Part shown: positions 41,158 through 50,655 of the stretch, piece by piece
How positions within the stretch are numbered: position 1 is the first letter of the stretch
How the letters are laid out: every line of letters starts with the position of its first letter
Assembly: GCA_902388495.1 (NCBI GenBank)
Contig: CABMPP010000004.1
Coordinates: 124,001 to 188,000 of the forward strand
Length of the DNA: 64,000 bases
Source: an uncultured Bacteroides sp.
GTDB taxonomy: Bacteria; Bacteroidota; Bacteroidia; Bacteroidales; Bacteroidaceae
Direction: 5' to 3'
Notes under the pieces: generated by a model
What the model saw: only the letters and a program-made list of their open reading frames with translations
What the model was told of the DNA's origin: nothing
Database searches by the model: none
Made by a program: the position numbers and the translations under genes

Positions 41158-42234
41158 ATGAGAAACAGTATGAAAAACATGATGATGACATTGTGCAGTT
41201 TGTTATTCTGTACAATAGTTAATGTGGAGGCTGCCTGCCCGAAGAAATGGCAGACCGATTTAAAAACCGACCTTGTAGTGGCGCAAGATGGTAGTGGTGA
41301 CTATACCACACTGCAAGCCGCCATTAATGCTGCTCCGGATCATTCCGAAAAACGTTTTGTCATTTATATAAGGAATGGCAAATATGATACCGAGAAGCTG
41401 ATTATTCCTAAAAACAAGATCAACATTACATTGAAAGGTGAAGACCGTGAACGGACTATTATCAGTTATCATATTTATGATTGCAAAAGCCCGGATACGG
41501 GAAACAAATGCCCTGCAGAGTCATGGGCTTTGTGGAAAGACAATGCCGAGCTTGTCCGCACTTCCGCTACTTTGACTATTATGGCCGATGGTTGTCGGAT
41601 GGAGAATCTGACATTGGAGAATACGGCAGGTCCGGTAGGACAGGCTTTGGCGCTTACAGTATGTGGTGATAAACAAGTTTTCCGCAATTGCAATATCCTG
41701 GGGTATCAGGACACCATCTATTTATGGACAAGCGGCAAGCGGAGCTACTTTGAGAATTGTCTTGTACTGGGGCGTACCGATTACATTTACGGTGGCGGCA
41801 TCGGCTATTTCCAGTCTTGCGAAATCCGGAGCTGGGGCGGTGGCTGGATTACGGCACCTTCTACCCTCAAGGAACAGAAATATGGTTTTGTGTTCAATCA
41901 ATGTAATTTTACCTATGTAGACAATAGTCCTCGTCCGGGAGATGACGGCAGACCGGTTGCTATTGGCCGTCCCTGGCATAATTACCCTAAAGTTGCCATT
42001 CTAAATTCCGTGATGTGTGAACAAATGCATCCCGAAGGCTGGCCTACAACGTGGAATATGGAATATGCATCTACCAGTGAAGATCTTCATTTATATGAAT
42101 ATAACAATACCGGCAAGGGAGCTGATATGAGTCGGCGTGCCAAGTGGGCAGGTATCAGAAAGCTGACTGCTGCCGAGGCTCGTGAATATACATGCGAGAA
42201 AGTATTTGGAGAAAAAATTAAAGATTGGAAATAA
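41158..42234 (+). CDS. Pectin methylesterase (CE8)
   Basis: A 358-residue secreted esterase with a signal peptide (ends VEAACP). It has a beta-helix with the family motifs: VAQDGSGDYTTLQAAI near the start, GQALAL, the first catalytic Asp185 in GYQDTIY, the second Asp208 in GRTDYIYGGG and GRPW with its Arg. In most plant and bacterial homologues the second motif is DFIFG; the change to DYIYG is conservative. It removes methyl groups from homogalacturonan so that the PL1 lyase can act. SusC follows after 31 bases. Confidence 0.93.
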   Translation: MRNSMKNMMMTLCSLLFCTIVNVEAACPKKWQTDLKTDLVVAQDGSGDYTTLQAAINAAPDHSEKRFVIYIRNGKYDTEKLIIPKNKINITLKGEDRERTIISYHIYDCKSPDTGNKCPAESWALWKDNAELVRTSATLTIMADGCRMENLTLENTAGPVGQALALTVCGDKQVFRNCNILGYQDTIYLWTSGKRSYFENCLVLGRTDYIYGGGIGYFQSCEIRSWGGGWITAPSTLKEQKYGFVFNQCNFTYVDNSPRPGDDGRPVAIGRPWHNYPKVAILNSVMCEQMHPEGWPTTWNMEYASTSEDLHLYEYNNTGKGADMSRRAKWAGIRKLTAAEAREYTCEKVFGEKIKDWK

Positions 42235-42265
42235 TATTATTAACTATTTAAAAACACAGTGATTT

Positions 42266-45200
42266 ATGGATTCAAAAAGACTTGTTCAAAAGACGTTTGC
42301 AGCTCTTTTGCTGAGCATGCTTTGTCTTGTCTCTTTTGCACAGAACCGTACAGTGACCGGTGTTGTGCTGGATAACCGTGGCGACCCTGTTATCGGTGCT
42401 AATATTAAGGTTGTAGGTGATGCAACGACCGGTACGATTACGGATATAGACGGTAAATTCTCTCTTTCCGTGCCGGCATCGGCAAAGCAGTTGGAAATCA
42501 GTTTCATCGGTATGCAGGCGCAGAAGGTGAATATTGTTGCCGGACAGCCTGTAAATGTAACATTGGAAGAGGATGCCGAGGTGCTGGATGAAGTGGTGGT
42601 AATCGGTTATCAGACCGTGAAACGCAAAGATTTGACTGGTTCTGTGGCTTCTGTGAATGGAAAGAACATTGCAGCTTCACCGGTATCGAACGTTGCGCAA
42701 GCACTGCAAGGTAAGTTGCCGGGTGTGAATGTCACTTCTCAGGACGGTCGTCCGGATGCCGAAATCTCTATCCGTGTACGTGGCGGCGGTTCTATCTCTC
42801 AGAGTAATGACCCGTTGGTTTTGATCGACGGTGTTTCCGGTACATTGAGTGATATCCCTGCCGACCAGGTGGAAAGCATTGATGTGTTGAAGGATGCTTC
42901 TTCTACAGCAATCTATGGTGCACGTGGTGCTAATGGTGTAATTTTGGTTACGACGAAGGGGGCTAAAGAAGGAAAGGTTACTGTTTCTTATAATGGTTAC
43001 GCTAAGTTCAATACTCCTACCAAGTATGTGGAGGCACTGGATCCTTATGACTATTTGGCTTATACTTGGGCTAATGCTGCTGCTAATGGCGATGCTTATG
43101 TTAAACCCTTTGTCAATCTTTATGGCTTGGCTGATGGCGGTATAGAAAAATATCGTGGTATGAAAAGTGATGATATTCAGCGTGATGTTTACAATAGTTC
43201 TTTCTCGCATAGCCATGACCTGACGGTAACAGGTGGTACGGATATGACTAAAGTTTTGTTCTCTGTCAACTACATGGACGAGCAAGGTATGAAGATTAAC
43301 TCATACTCAAAACGAGCCAATGTTTCTTTAAAGGTGAATCAGAAAATCCGTAAGAATCTGGACCTTGGACTGGATTTACGTTACACCGATGCAGAGAGTA
43401 TGAGCGAAGAAGGTACTACCAGTGGTTCCGGTTCCATCTTGTCTTCTGCTTATCGTTTCCGTCCTATTGCAACTGATCATATTAAAGGTAATCTGGATGC
43501 TTTACGTGAAGGTAACATGGAGCAGTATGGTAAGCTCTCTCAATGGGATATTTATAGCCCGTACAGTCGTACCATGGATAATGAACCTTTGAAACAGCGT
43601 CAAGTACTGCGTAGTACAGCTTCTTTGAACTGGGGCATCATTAAAGGTTTGACTTATCATACGGACTTGAGCTTGAACCGTACCTGGAGGCAGGATAAGA
43701 TTTGGAAAGGGGCTGTAGCGGTCAAAGACCCTTATATTGACGAAGCAACCGGTGAAAAAACAGCTGCCGGTGATGCTGAACTGCGGAAACAGGACAGTTG
43801 GGGTATGCGTTGGACCAATACATTGAGTTATGACCTCAATATCAACAAAGACCAACGCTTGAATATTCTGGTAGGTCATGAAGTCAGCAATTCCGGTGGT
43901 ACGGATTTAAGAGTTCAAGCACAGAAATTTCCTGTAAACTTTACGAAGGATAATGCGTTTGCCATGATTAACCAGTATGACAAGACTGTCAGTGCCAATG
44001 CTGTTCCGGTTTCCTCTTCTATCAGTACGCCGACACGTATTCTCTCTTTCTTCGGTCGCGCAAACTATAACTTGCTGGAGCGCTACTTGCTGACTGTGAC
44101 ATTCCGCGCCGATGGTTCTTCCAAGTTTGTTGCCGATAATCGCTGGGGATATTTCCCGGCTGCAGCTTTGGCTTGGCGGGTATCGGAAGAGCCCTTCATG
44201 GAAAGTACTAAAAACTGGTTGGATAATCTGAAGCTACGTCTGTCTTACGGTACGGTAGGTAATGATGGTATCAGTGCCGACTTATGGTCTCAAACCTGGT
44301 ATGCAGAATCGGATAACCGTTGGTTCTATGCATTGGATGGGAAACAACAACCCTCTTATGATTTGTCCACCGGAACATCCACTCCTATGGCAAATCCCAA
44401 TCTGAAATGGGAGACAACCATTACCCGCAACCTGGGTATTGATTTCGGCTTCTTCAAGAACCGTGTTTGGGGTAGTGTAGATCTCTATTGGAATACTACC
44501 AAAGATTTGTTGATGAGCACTCCGCTGCCTGGTATCACAGGTTTTACTACTACGTATGATAATGTAGGTCAGACCAGTAACAAGGGTTTGGAACTTTCAT
44601 TGTCCGGCGTTATCTTCGAGAACAAGGATTGGAATATTACGGCAGGATTCAACATTAACTTCAATAAGAATAATGTAGATGAACTGGCTGAAGGCATTAC
44701 CGGTATTTATGGCACATCATGGGTATCACAGAATAATCCGAGCAATGATTACCTCTTGAAGAAGGGAAGTCCGGTAGGTTTGGTAAGAGGTTTGGTTTAC
44801 GATGGTTTCTATACAACGGATGACTTTACTTTTGCTGACGGTGTTTATACTTTGAAGCCCGGTATTGCGGATGTAAGCAGTGCTATTGTACCGACTTTCC
44901 ATGGTGTTGATGGTGGAAGACCGAGTGGACAGAATGCTTATCCGGGTATGGCAAAATATAAGAACCTGAATAATAGTGGTAATAGCGAAGGCATAATTGA
45001 TACGGATGACTATACCATTATCGGCGATATGAATCCGGTGCATACGGGTGGTTTCAACATCAATGCCACTTATAAGAATTTCGATCTGGGCTTGTACTTC
45101 AACTGGAGCTATGGCAACGAGATTTATAATGTAAATAAGCTGGCTTCTCTCTATGGTTATAAAGAAACCGGAGTTTATGAAAATAAACTTGCTATACTGA

Positions 45201-45604
45201 AAGGGGCTTATAAGATTTATGACATCGTTAACGGAAATCTTGAGCGTCTCGATTCACCAGCCAAGCTGGAAGCGGCTAATGTGAATGCTAATCTGCCGCT
45301 TTGCTACAACGAGCAAGGTGTGGTTTCAACATTGGGTATTGAAGATGGCTCTTACCTCCGTCTGAATACGATGACATTGGGGTATACATTGCCGAAAGCG
45401 TGGTTGAATAAAGCCGGAATCAGTAATCTTCGTGTATACGGTACTGTCTATAATCTCTTTACCATTACCGGTTATTCGGGACTTGACCCGGAAGTAAGTG
45501 CAAATGCCAATTTGAACCATGCCGTATATCCTACGCCGGGACTTGACTGGGGTACTTATCCGCGTGCACGTTCGTTTGTTGTTGGTGTAAATCTCAGTTT
45601 CTAA
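42266..45604 (+). CDS. susC: SusC-like TonB-dependent transporter
   Basis: A 1112-residue outer-membrane oligosaccharide importer. Signal peptide (ends SFAQ), carboxypeptidase-regulatory-like domain (VTGVVLDNRGDPVIGANI), the TonB-box region (DEVVVIGYQTVKRKDLTGSV), plug domain with SIRVRGGGSI and the long barrel ending in Phe (VVGVNLSF). The SusD partner follows after 22 bases. Together they bind and import oligosaccharides, here presumably pectin fragments, using TonB energy. Confidence 0.96.
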   Translation: MDSKRLVQKTFAALLLSMLCLVSFAQNRTVTGVVLDNRGDPVIGANIKVVGDATTGTITDIDGKFSLSVPASAKQLEISFIGMQAQKVNIVAGQPVNVTLEEDAEVLDEVVVIGYQTVKRKDLTGSVASVNGKNIAASPVSNVAQALQGKLPGVNVTSQDGRPDAEISIRVRGGGSISQSNDPLVLIDGVSGTLSDIPADQVESIDVLKDASSTAIYGARGANGVILVTTKGAKEGKVTVSYNGYAKFNTPTKYVEALDPYDYLAYTWANAAANGDAYVKPFVNLYGLADGGIEKYRGMKSDDIQRDVYNSSFSHSHDLTVTGGTDMTKVLFSVNYMDEQGMKINSYSKRANVSLKVNQKIRKNLDLGLDLRYTDAESMSEEGTTSGSGSILSSAYRFRPIATDHIKGNLDALREGNMEQYGKLSQWDIYSPYSRTMDNEPLKQRQVLRSTASLNWGIIKGLTYHTDLSLNRTWRQDKIWKGAVAVKDPYIDEATGEKTAAGDAELRKQDSWGMRWTNTLSYDLNINKDQRLNILVGHEVSNSGGTDLRVQAQKFPVNFTKDNAFAMINQYDKTVSANAVPVSSSISTPTRILSFFGRANYNLLERYLLTVTFRADGSSKFVADNRWGYFPAAALAWRVSEEPFMESTKNWLDNLKLRLSYGTVGNDGISADLWSQTWYAESDNRWFYALDGKQQPSYDLSTGTSTPMANPNLKWETTITRNLGIDFGFFKNRVWGSVDLYWNTTKDLLMSTPLPGITGFTTTYDNVGQTSNKGLELSLSGVIFENKDWNITAGFNINFNKNNVDELAEGITGIYGTSWVSQNNPSNDYLLKKGSPVGLVRGLVYDGFYTTDDFTFADGVYTLKPGIADVSSAIVPTFHGVDGGRPSGQNAYPGMAKYKNLNNSGNSEGIIDTDDYTIIGDMNPVHTGGFNINATYKNFDLGLYFNWSYGNEIYNVNKLASLYGYKETGVYENKLAILKGAYKIYDIVNGNLERLDSPAKLEAANVNANLPLCYNEQGVVSTLGIEDGSYLRLNTMTLGYTLPKAWLNKAGISNLRVYGTVYNLFTITGYSGLDPEVSANANLNHAVYPTPGLDWGTYPRARSFVVGVNLSF

Positions 45605-45625
45605 ACCTCTAAAAAGAAAATTATC

Positions 45626-47659
45626 ATGAAAAGAATATTGAAATCAATACTCGCTTTGGCACTTTGTGTCTCTTTTGCACAATGCGAAGATTATTTGAAT
45701 GTTTCGTCTCCATCAAACTCGGACGATGATTTTGTTACCTCTTCACCTGCAGAAACTTTCAAGACGTTGTCCTGGATTTATGCTGAATATCGTCTGAATG
45801 CAGCCAGTGGCGGTAACTATAATTTTGAAGACTGTACTTCGGATGCAGAGTATTATCCGGAATATAACTCTGCCAACAATGTGATTGGTATGTTACGACC
45901 GAATGAAGTTGCGATCGGTGGCAAGCAAACACAGTTCAATAGCTTGTATAATACTGTGGCACGTGCAGCCCGTGTAGCAGATATTATTGCCGGAAAGTCT
46001 GAATATCAGGCCGATGTGGCAGCAGGGAAGACTTCGGACTGGACTCAACTTTATGGTGAAGCCATGACGATGCGTGCTTTCTTCTATTTTGAGTTGGTAA
46101 GACACTTCGGAGATGTGCCTTATGGCATCGAGAATGCAGTTGTCAGTGACTATGGCTTGACTTCCCGTTTTGAGATTCTGGACAACATGATTGAGTCGGT
46201 AAAAACAGTAGAATCTTTGATGTATCGTCTGGGGGAAGGTGGCATTACAGCAGAACGTATGTCACGTACCTTTGCCAATGCCTTGATTGGTGAGATGGCT
46301 ATTTATGCCGCAGGTTGGCAAACTGTACGTACTGATGTATCCGGACTTTATGGTGATGTTCAGTTCGAAGAGAAAGGTACTAAAGCCAATGACTGTGTTT
46401 ATGCACGCCGTACGGATTACAAAACCTATTATCAGATGGCAGAACAGTATTTGTCTGCTGCTATTAACGAGCAGAAAGGTACTCTGCAATTAATCACTTC
46501 TGATGACCGTGGATATGCAAATAATCCTTTCCAGATGCACTGGCAGTATATACATAATAAGAAGATCAGTCCGGAGTCTTTATTTGAGGTAGGTAATGTG
46601 GCTCCAAACGGTAGTGAACATCCTTACAGTCAGGGTCGTCCGTCAAATGGCGGCGGTAGTAATGCAGCTCCCTGTAAGGTATTTGGAGCTATCCGTATTC
46701 TTCCTTCCTTCTATTATACTGGTTATGAAGAGGGTGATAAACGTATGGATGCCAGTATGACGGTGACAGGCAGTACAGGAGATGGTAATGAGGCTATTTT
46801 GAGTTTTGTTGCAGGTAGTAAACTGAATGGTGGTATCTCAATCAATAAGTGGGATGATAACCGTATGAATCCTCCGTATGTGGCGGCTCAACGTAATTCA
46901 GGTCTTAACTATTGTCCGTCTCACCTAGCAGACGTAATGTTGTTGCTGGCTGAGGCTAAAGCCGAACTGGGTGATGATAACGGTGCACTGAGTCTGGTGA
47001 ACCAACTTCGTGAAAGAGCTTTCGGTGATACTTCTCATAATCTGAGCGGTCTTTCCGGAGAAGCTCTGAAGGATGCTGTATGGATGGAACGTAAGCGTGA
47101 ATTGCTGGGTGAAGGCGATGTTCGTTGGGATATGATCCGTTCCGGTAAGTTTACTGAAAGAACACAGGCTGTCCGTGCTGAAATGAAAGCGATGATTGCC
47201 GGATTGGAAACTAATGGTTATTATGAATTCCCGAATGGTCGTATTATTTCTAACTATATATGGACGAAGTTGGTTGAGAGAGAAGACCCGTTAACTTATG
47301 ATGCAGACCCGAGTGATCCGGCTCTTTTCCCGGGATGGAGAGGCCAGTATGATTATTCAAAATTGGATGCAGTTGCTTCAAAGGTAAAAGGCACTGCCCA
47401 TAATCTGGCAATCAAGGGATTGTTTGAGTACATTGATCCGGAAGGTCCTGTGGCAAAGGCTTTGGAAGCTGAAGGGTATACTAAGACTAACTGGGGTATT
47501 GATATTGTTTCGCAGAAGACTACTCTTTACGACCGCAATGTATTGTCCGGTCTTGGTGATGCCGGTGCTGCTCCGCGTTACTATCATCCGATTCCGTTCG
47601 AAACGCTGAATCAGTCAAAAGGTAAAGTGACGAATGGTTACGGACTGCCGCAGCAATAA
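45626..47659 (+). CDS. susD: SusD-like surface glycan-binding lipoprotein
   Basis: A 677-residue RagB/SusD family protein. Lipoprotein signal with FAQC at about 20, TPR-like helices (TMRAFFYFELVRHFGDVPY is the family signature) and a C-terminal region with MERKRELLGEGDVRWDMIR. It forms the lid over the SusC barrel. At 677 residues it is longer than most SusD proteins. A strong terminator follows. Confidence 0.95.
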   Translation: MKRILKSILALALCVSFAQCEDYLNVSSPSNSDDDFVTSSPAETFKTLSWIYAEYRLNAASGGNYNFEDCTSDAEYYPEYNSANNVIGMLRPNEVAIGGKQTQFNSLYNTVARAARVADIIAGKSEYQADVAAGKTSDWTQLYGEAMTMRAFFYFELVRHFGDVPYGIENAVVSDYGLTSRFEILDNMIESVKTVESLMYRLGEGGITAERMSRTFANALIGEMAIYAAGWQTVRTDVSGLYGDVQFEEKGTKANDCVYARRTDYKTYYQMAEQYLSAAINEQKGTLQLITSDDRGYANNPFQMHWQYIHNKKISPESLFEVGNVAPNGSEHPYSQGRPSNGGGSNAAPCKVFGAIRILPSFYYTGYEEGDKRMDASMTVTGSTGDGNEAILSFVAGSKLNGGISINKWDDNRMNPPYVAAQRNSGLNYCPSHLADVMLLLAEAKAELGDDNGALSLVNQLRERAFGDTSHNLSGLSGEALKDAVWMERKRELLGEGDVRWDMIRSGKFTERTQAVRAEMKAMIAGLETNGYYEFPNGRIISNYIWTKLVEREDPLTYDADPSDPALFPGWRGQYDYSKLDAVASKVKGTAHNLAIKGLFEYIDPEGPVAKALEAEGYTKTNWGIDIVSQKTTLYDRNVLSGLGDAGAAPRYYHPIPFETLNQSKGKVTNGYGLPQQ

Positions 47660-47684
47660 GTAATTTATTGATTATTCAATTTGT

Positions 47685-47737
47685 AAAACTGCAAGAAAAG
47701 GTTCTTTAAAGAAACGAGATCTTGCAGTTTTTTTAAT
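47685..47737 (+). terminator. Terminator after SusD
   Basis: A perfect 11-bp stem (aaaactgcaag 47685-47695; cttgcagtttt 47721-47731) followed by a T-run. It separates the importer genes from the GH3 gene, which may be expressed at a lower level. Confidence 0.75.
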
Positions 47738-47741
47738 CTCA

Positions 47742-47749
47742 TATATTTG
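47742..47749 (+). promoter_or_regulatory. -7 box before the GH3 gene
   Basis: TATATTTG, only ten bases before the ATG, which would give a nearly leaderless mRNA; it may be fortuitous. Confidence 0.3.
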
Positions 47750-47759
47750 TAATAGTATT

Positions 47760-50348
47760 ATGAAATGTAAACTTATCTATCTATTGCCCCTTTTGCTACT
47801 CTCGAGTTGCAGTCAGCCCACCTATAAAACCACCTCTCTCTCGCCCGATGAGCGTGCTGAGCTCTTGCTGAAAGAACTCACCCTTGAAGAGAAAGTATCG
47901 TTGATGATGGACGGCTCCAAACCTGTGGAGCGTTTGGGCATCAAGCCGTATAACTGGTGGAATGAAGCGCTGCACGGTGTGGCGCGTGCCGGACTGGCTA
48001 CGGTCTTCCCGCAACCCATCGGTATGGCTGCCTCTTTCTCGCCGGAGACTGTATACAGCGTGTTCGATGCCGTGTCTGATGAAGCTCGTGCCAATTATGT
48101 CTATTTCTCCTCCCAAGGTAGCCACGAACGTTATCAAGGACTTACTTTTTGGACTCCTACGGTCAATATCTATCGTGATCCGCGCTGGGGACGTGGTATC
48201 GAAACCTATGGTGAAGACCCTTATCTCACTGCCCGTATGGGCGTAATGGTAGTGAAAGGCTTGCAAGGTGAAAGTGATGGCAGGTATGACAAGCTGCATG
48301 CCTGTGCCAAGCACTTTGCCGTACACTCCGGTCCCGAATGGAACCGCCACGAGTTCAATGCTGAGAACATCAAACCGCGCGATTTGCACGAAACCTATCT
48401 TTCTCCTTTCAAAGCTTTGGTGCAAGAGGGAAAGGTGAAGGAAGTGATGTGTGCCTACAATCGCTTTGAAGGTGAACCCTGTTGCGGCAGTAACCGGCTG
48501 CTCATGCAGATCCTCCGTGACGAGTGGGGATATGATGGCATCGTGCTTTCTGACTGTGGCGCTATAGCAGACTTCTATAACGATCGCGGTCACAAGACAC
48601 ACCCCGATGCCGAGTCGGCTTCGGCGGCGGCAGTGCTGAATGGCACCGACCTGGAATGCGGTTCCAGCTATAAAGCATTGATAAAGGCGGTGCAACAGGG
48701 AAAGATTGATGAAGCTGCGGTGGACGTAGCTGTGAAGCGCCTGCTGTCTGCCCGCTTTGCATTGGGCGAGATGGACGAGCTGGCTGAGGTGTCGTGGAAC
48801 AAGATTCCTTTCTCGGTAGTCAATTCGCCGGAGCATCAGGCTTTGGCACTCGATATGGCACGCCAGTCCATGACGCTGTTGATGAATAAAAACAATATTC
48901 TGCCGCTCCGGCGCGAAGGGCTAACGGTGGCAGTGATGGGACCTAATGCAAATGACTCGGTGATGCAATGGGGCAATTACCACGGCACGCCTTCGCACAC
49001 CGTCACTGTGCTGGATGGCATTCGTAGCTCCGTGGGCGATCGAGGTAAAGTGCTCTATGAACAGGGTTGTGGCAGGGTGGAACGTACGCTTATTGAAAGT
49101 GTGTTCAACCAATGCAAGTCGGCCGAAGGTCCCGGTTTCCATGTACGCTACTGGAATAACCTGGACCGTAGTGGCGAGCCTGTGGCTACTGTACAGCTTA
49201 CCACTCCTTTCCAACTTTGCACTTCGGGTGCTACGGTATTTGCACCCGGGGTAAATCTTACTGATTTCTCGGCTACTTACAGCAGTGTCTTTACGCCTCA
49301 AAAGAAGGGTGAGGTGTCTCTCAATCTCTATGTGAACGGTATGGGGCGCTTGCGCATCAATGGAGAAGAGGTTATGACTTACAGACAAAATCATGGTGCC
49401 CGCAATAAGAACTATGTCTTAAAGGCGGAAGCTGGAAAGTCGTATGAGATAGAATTGGATTTTGAATATCTGCACAATGATGCTCAACTCAATTTCGATT
49501 TAGGCGTTAAGAGGGATGTGGATATACGACGTTCGGTTGAGGCGGTGAAAGAGGCTGATATCGTTATCTTTGCAGGTGGTATTTCTCCGAGCCTTGAAGG
49601 TGAGGAGATGGGTGTCGACCTGCCCGGATTCAAGCGGGGCGACCGCACGGATATAGAGTTGCCTGCCGTTCAGAGAGAGTTGATAGCTGCTCTGCATCGC
49701 GCCGGAAAGAAGGTGATTCTGGTCAACTGTTCAGGCTCGCCTGTCGGTCTGGAACCGGAAACCAGGGAATGCGAAGCCATCTTGCAGGCATGGTATCCCG
49801 GCCAGGCGGGAGGAACGGCGGTTGCTGAGGTGCTGTTTGGTGATTATAATCCGGCAGGGCGTTTGCCGGTGACGTTTTATCGCAATGTGTCGCAGCTTCC
49901 TGATTTTGAAGATTATAATCTGACGGGCAGAACGTACCGCTACATGACGCAAGAGCCTCTTTTCCCGTTTGGTTACGGATTGAGTTATACGACTTTTGAG
50001 TATGGACAGATGGCGCTGGCTACGGATAAGATTAAAGCCGGAGAGACTCTGAAGCTGTCCGTTCCGGTGACCAATACCGGTAAGCGGGATGGGGAAGAGG
50101 TGGTTCAGGTCTACCTGAGAAGGCATAACGATGCCGACGGACCCAGCAAGACGCTGCGCGCCTTTAAGCGCGTGAGTATTCCTGCCGGAAAGACGGTCGA
50201 CGTTGAATTCAGCTTGCAGGACAAAGAACTGGAATGGTGGGATGCTTCATCCAATACCATGAGGGTTTGTGCAGGCACTTATGACGTCATGGTAGGGAGT
50301 AGTTCGCAGACGGAGGATTTGCTATTGCACTCCTTTACGATATTATAA
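47760..50348 (+). CDS. Glycoside hydrolase family 3 (beta-glucosidase/xylosidase type)
   Basis: An 862-residue secreted lipoprotein-like enzyme (LLLLSSC). The N-terminal TIM barrel contains NIYRDPRWGRGIETYGEDP, KHFAVHSGPE and the nucleophile Asp265 in GIVLSDCGAI. The alpha/beta sandwich domain is interrupted by a PA14-like insert (about 440-590), then EGEEMGVDLPG and the C-terminal fibronectin-III-like domain. Closest resemblance is to GH3 beta-xylosidases and beta-glucosidases. It would trim side chains or oligosaccharides in the pectin locus. It lies behind a terminator. Confidence 0.93.
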   Translation: MKCKLIYLLPLLLLSSCSQPTYKTTSLSPDERAELLLKELTLEEKVSLMMDGSKPVERLGIKPYNWWNEALHGVARAGLATVFPQPIGMAASFSPETVYSVFDAVSDEARANYVYFSSQGSHERYQGLTFWTPTVNIYRDPRWGRGIETYGEDPYLTARMGVMVVKGLQGESDGRYDKLHACAKHFAVHSGPEWNRHEFNAENIKPRDLHETYLSPFKALVQEGKVKEVMCAYNRFEGEPCCGSNRLLMQILRDEWGYDGIVLSDCGAIADFYNDRGHKTHPDAESASAAAVLNGTDLECGSSYKALIKAVQQGKIDEAAVDVAVKRLLSARFALGEMDELAEVSWNKIPFSVVNSPEHQALALDMARQSMTLLMNKNNILPLRREGLTVAVMGPNANDSVMQWGNYHGTPSHTVTVLDGIRSSVGDRGKVLYEQGCGRVERTLIESVFNQCKSAEGPGFHVRYWNNLDRSGEPVATVQLTTPFQLCTSGATVFAPGVNLTDFSATYSSVFTPQKKGEVSLNLYVNGMGRLRINGEEVMTYRQNHGARNKNYVLKAEAGKSYEIELDFEYLHNDAQLNFDLGVKRDVDIRRSVEAVKEADIVIFAGGISPSLEGEEMGVDLPGFKRGDRTDIELPAVQRELIAALHRAGKKVILVNCSGSPVGLEPETRECEAILQAWYPGQAGGTAVAEVLFGDYNPAGRLPVTFYRNVSQLPDFEDYNLTGRTYRYMTQEPLFPFGYGLSYTTFEYGQMALATDKIKAGETLKLSVPVTNTGKRDGEEVVQVYLRRHNDADGPSKTLRAFKRVSIPAGKTVDVEFSLQDKELEWWDASSNTMRVCAGTYDVMVGSSSQTEDLLLHSFTIL

Positions 50349-50417
50349 GTCGCAAAACCTGGTATTTAGAGCTACTACTGGCTGACATTTCATTCGCTTC
50401 TGATAGGATATGAGCAA

Positions 50418-50579
50418 GAGTATCTCAAACTCCTCCGCCTGAAAGGGGAGGTGCCCGTAGGGCGGAGGGGTCTTACATCCGAAGGGACTTATGTATTGCA
50501 AAGTTACTCTCTGCTTATGTAAGACCCCCTCCCCCCTACGGGGTACTCCCCCTTTCAGGCGGGAGAGTTTGAGATACTC
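50418..50579. repeat. 162-bp palindrome between convergent genes
   Basis: Long inverted repeat: gagtatctcaaactc (50418-50432) with gagtttgagatactc (50565-50579), and the adjoining cctgaaaggggaggtgcccg and gaggggtcttacat segments pair with their counterparts at 50518-50560. It resembles repeats found between Bacteroides genes (cctgaaaggggagg core). Placed between the 3' ends of GH3 and the sensor, it can stop transcription from both sides. The remaining 307-base gap holds nothing else. Confidence 0.75.
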
Positions 50580-50655
50580 ATGTTTATCATTTCATTCATT
50601 TCTATCATCATTTTGAGGCCCTCCTTTCCTAGAGTTAGGAGAGGGTATAAGAGCT

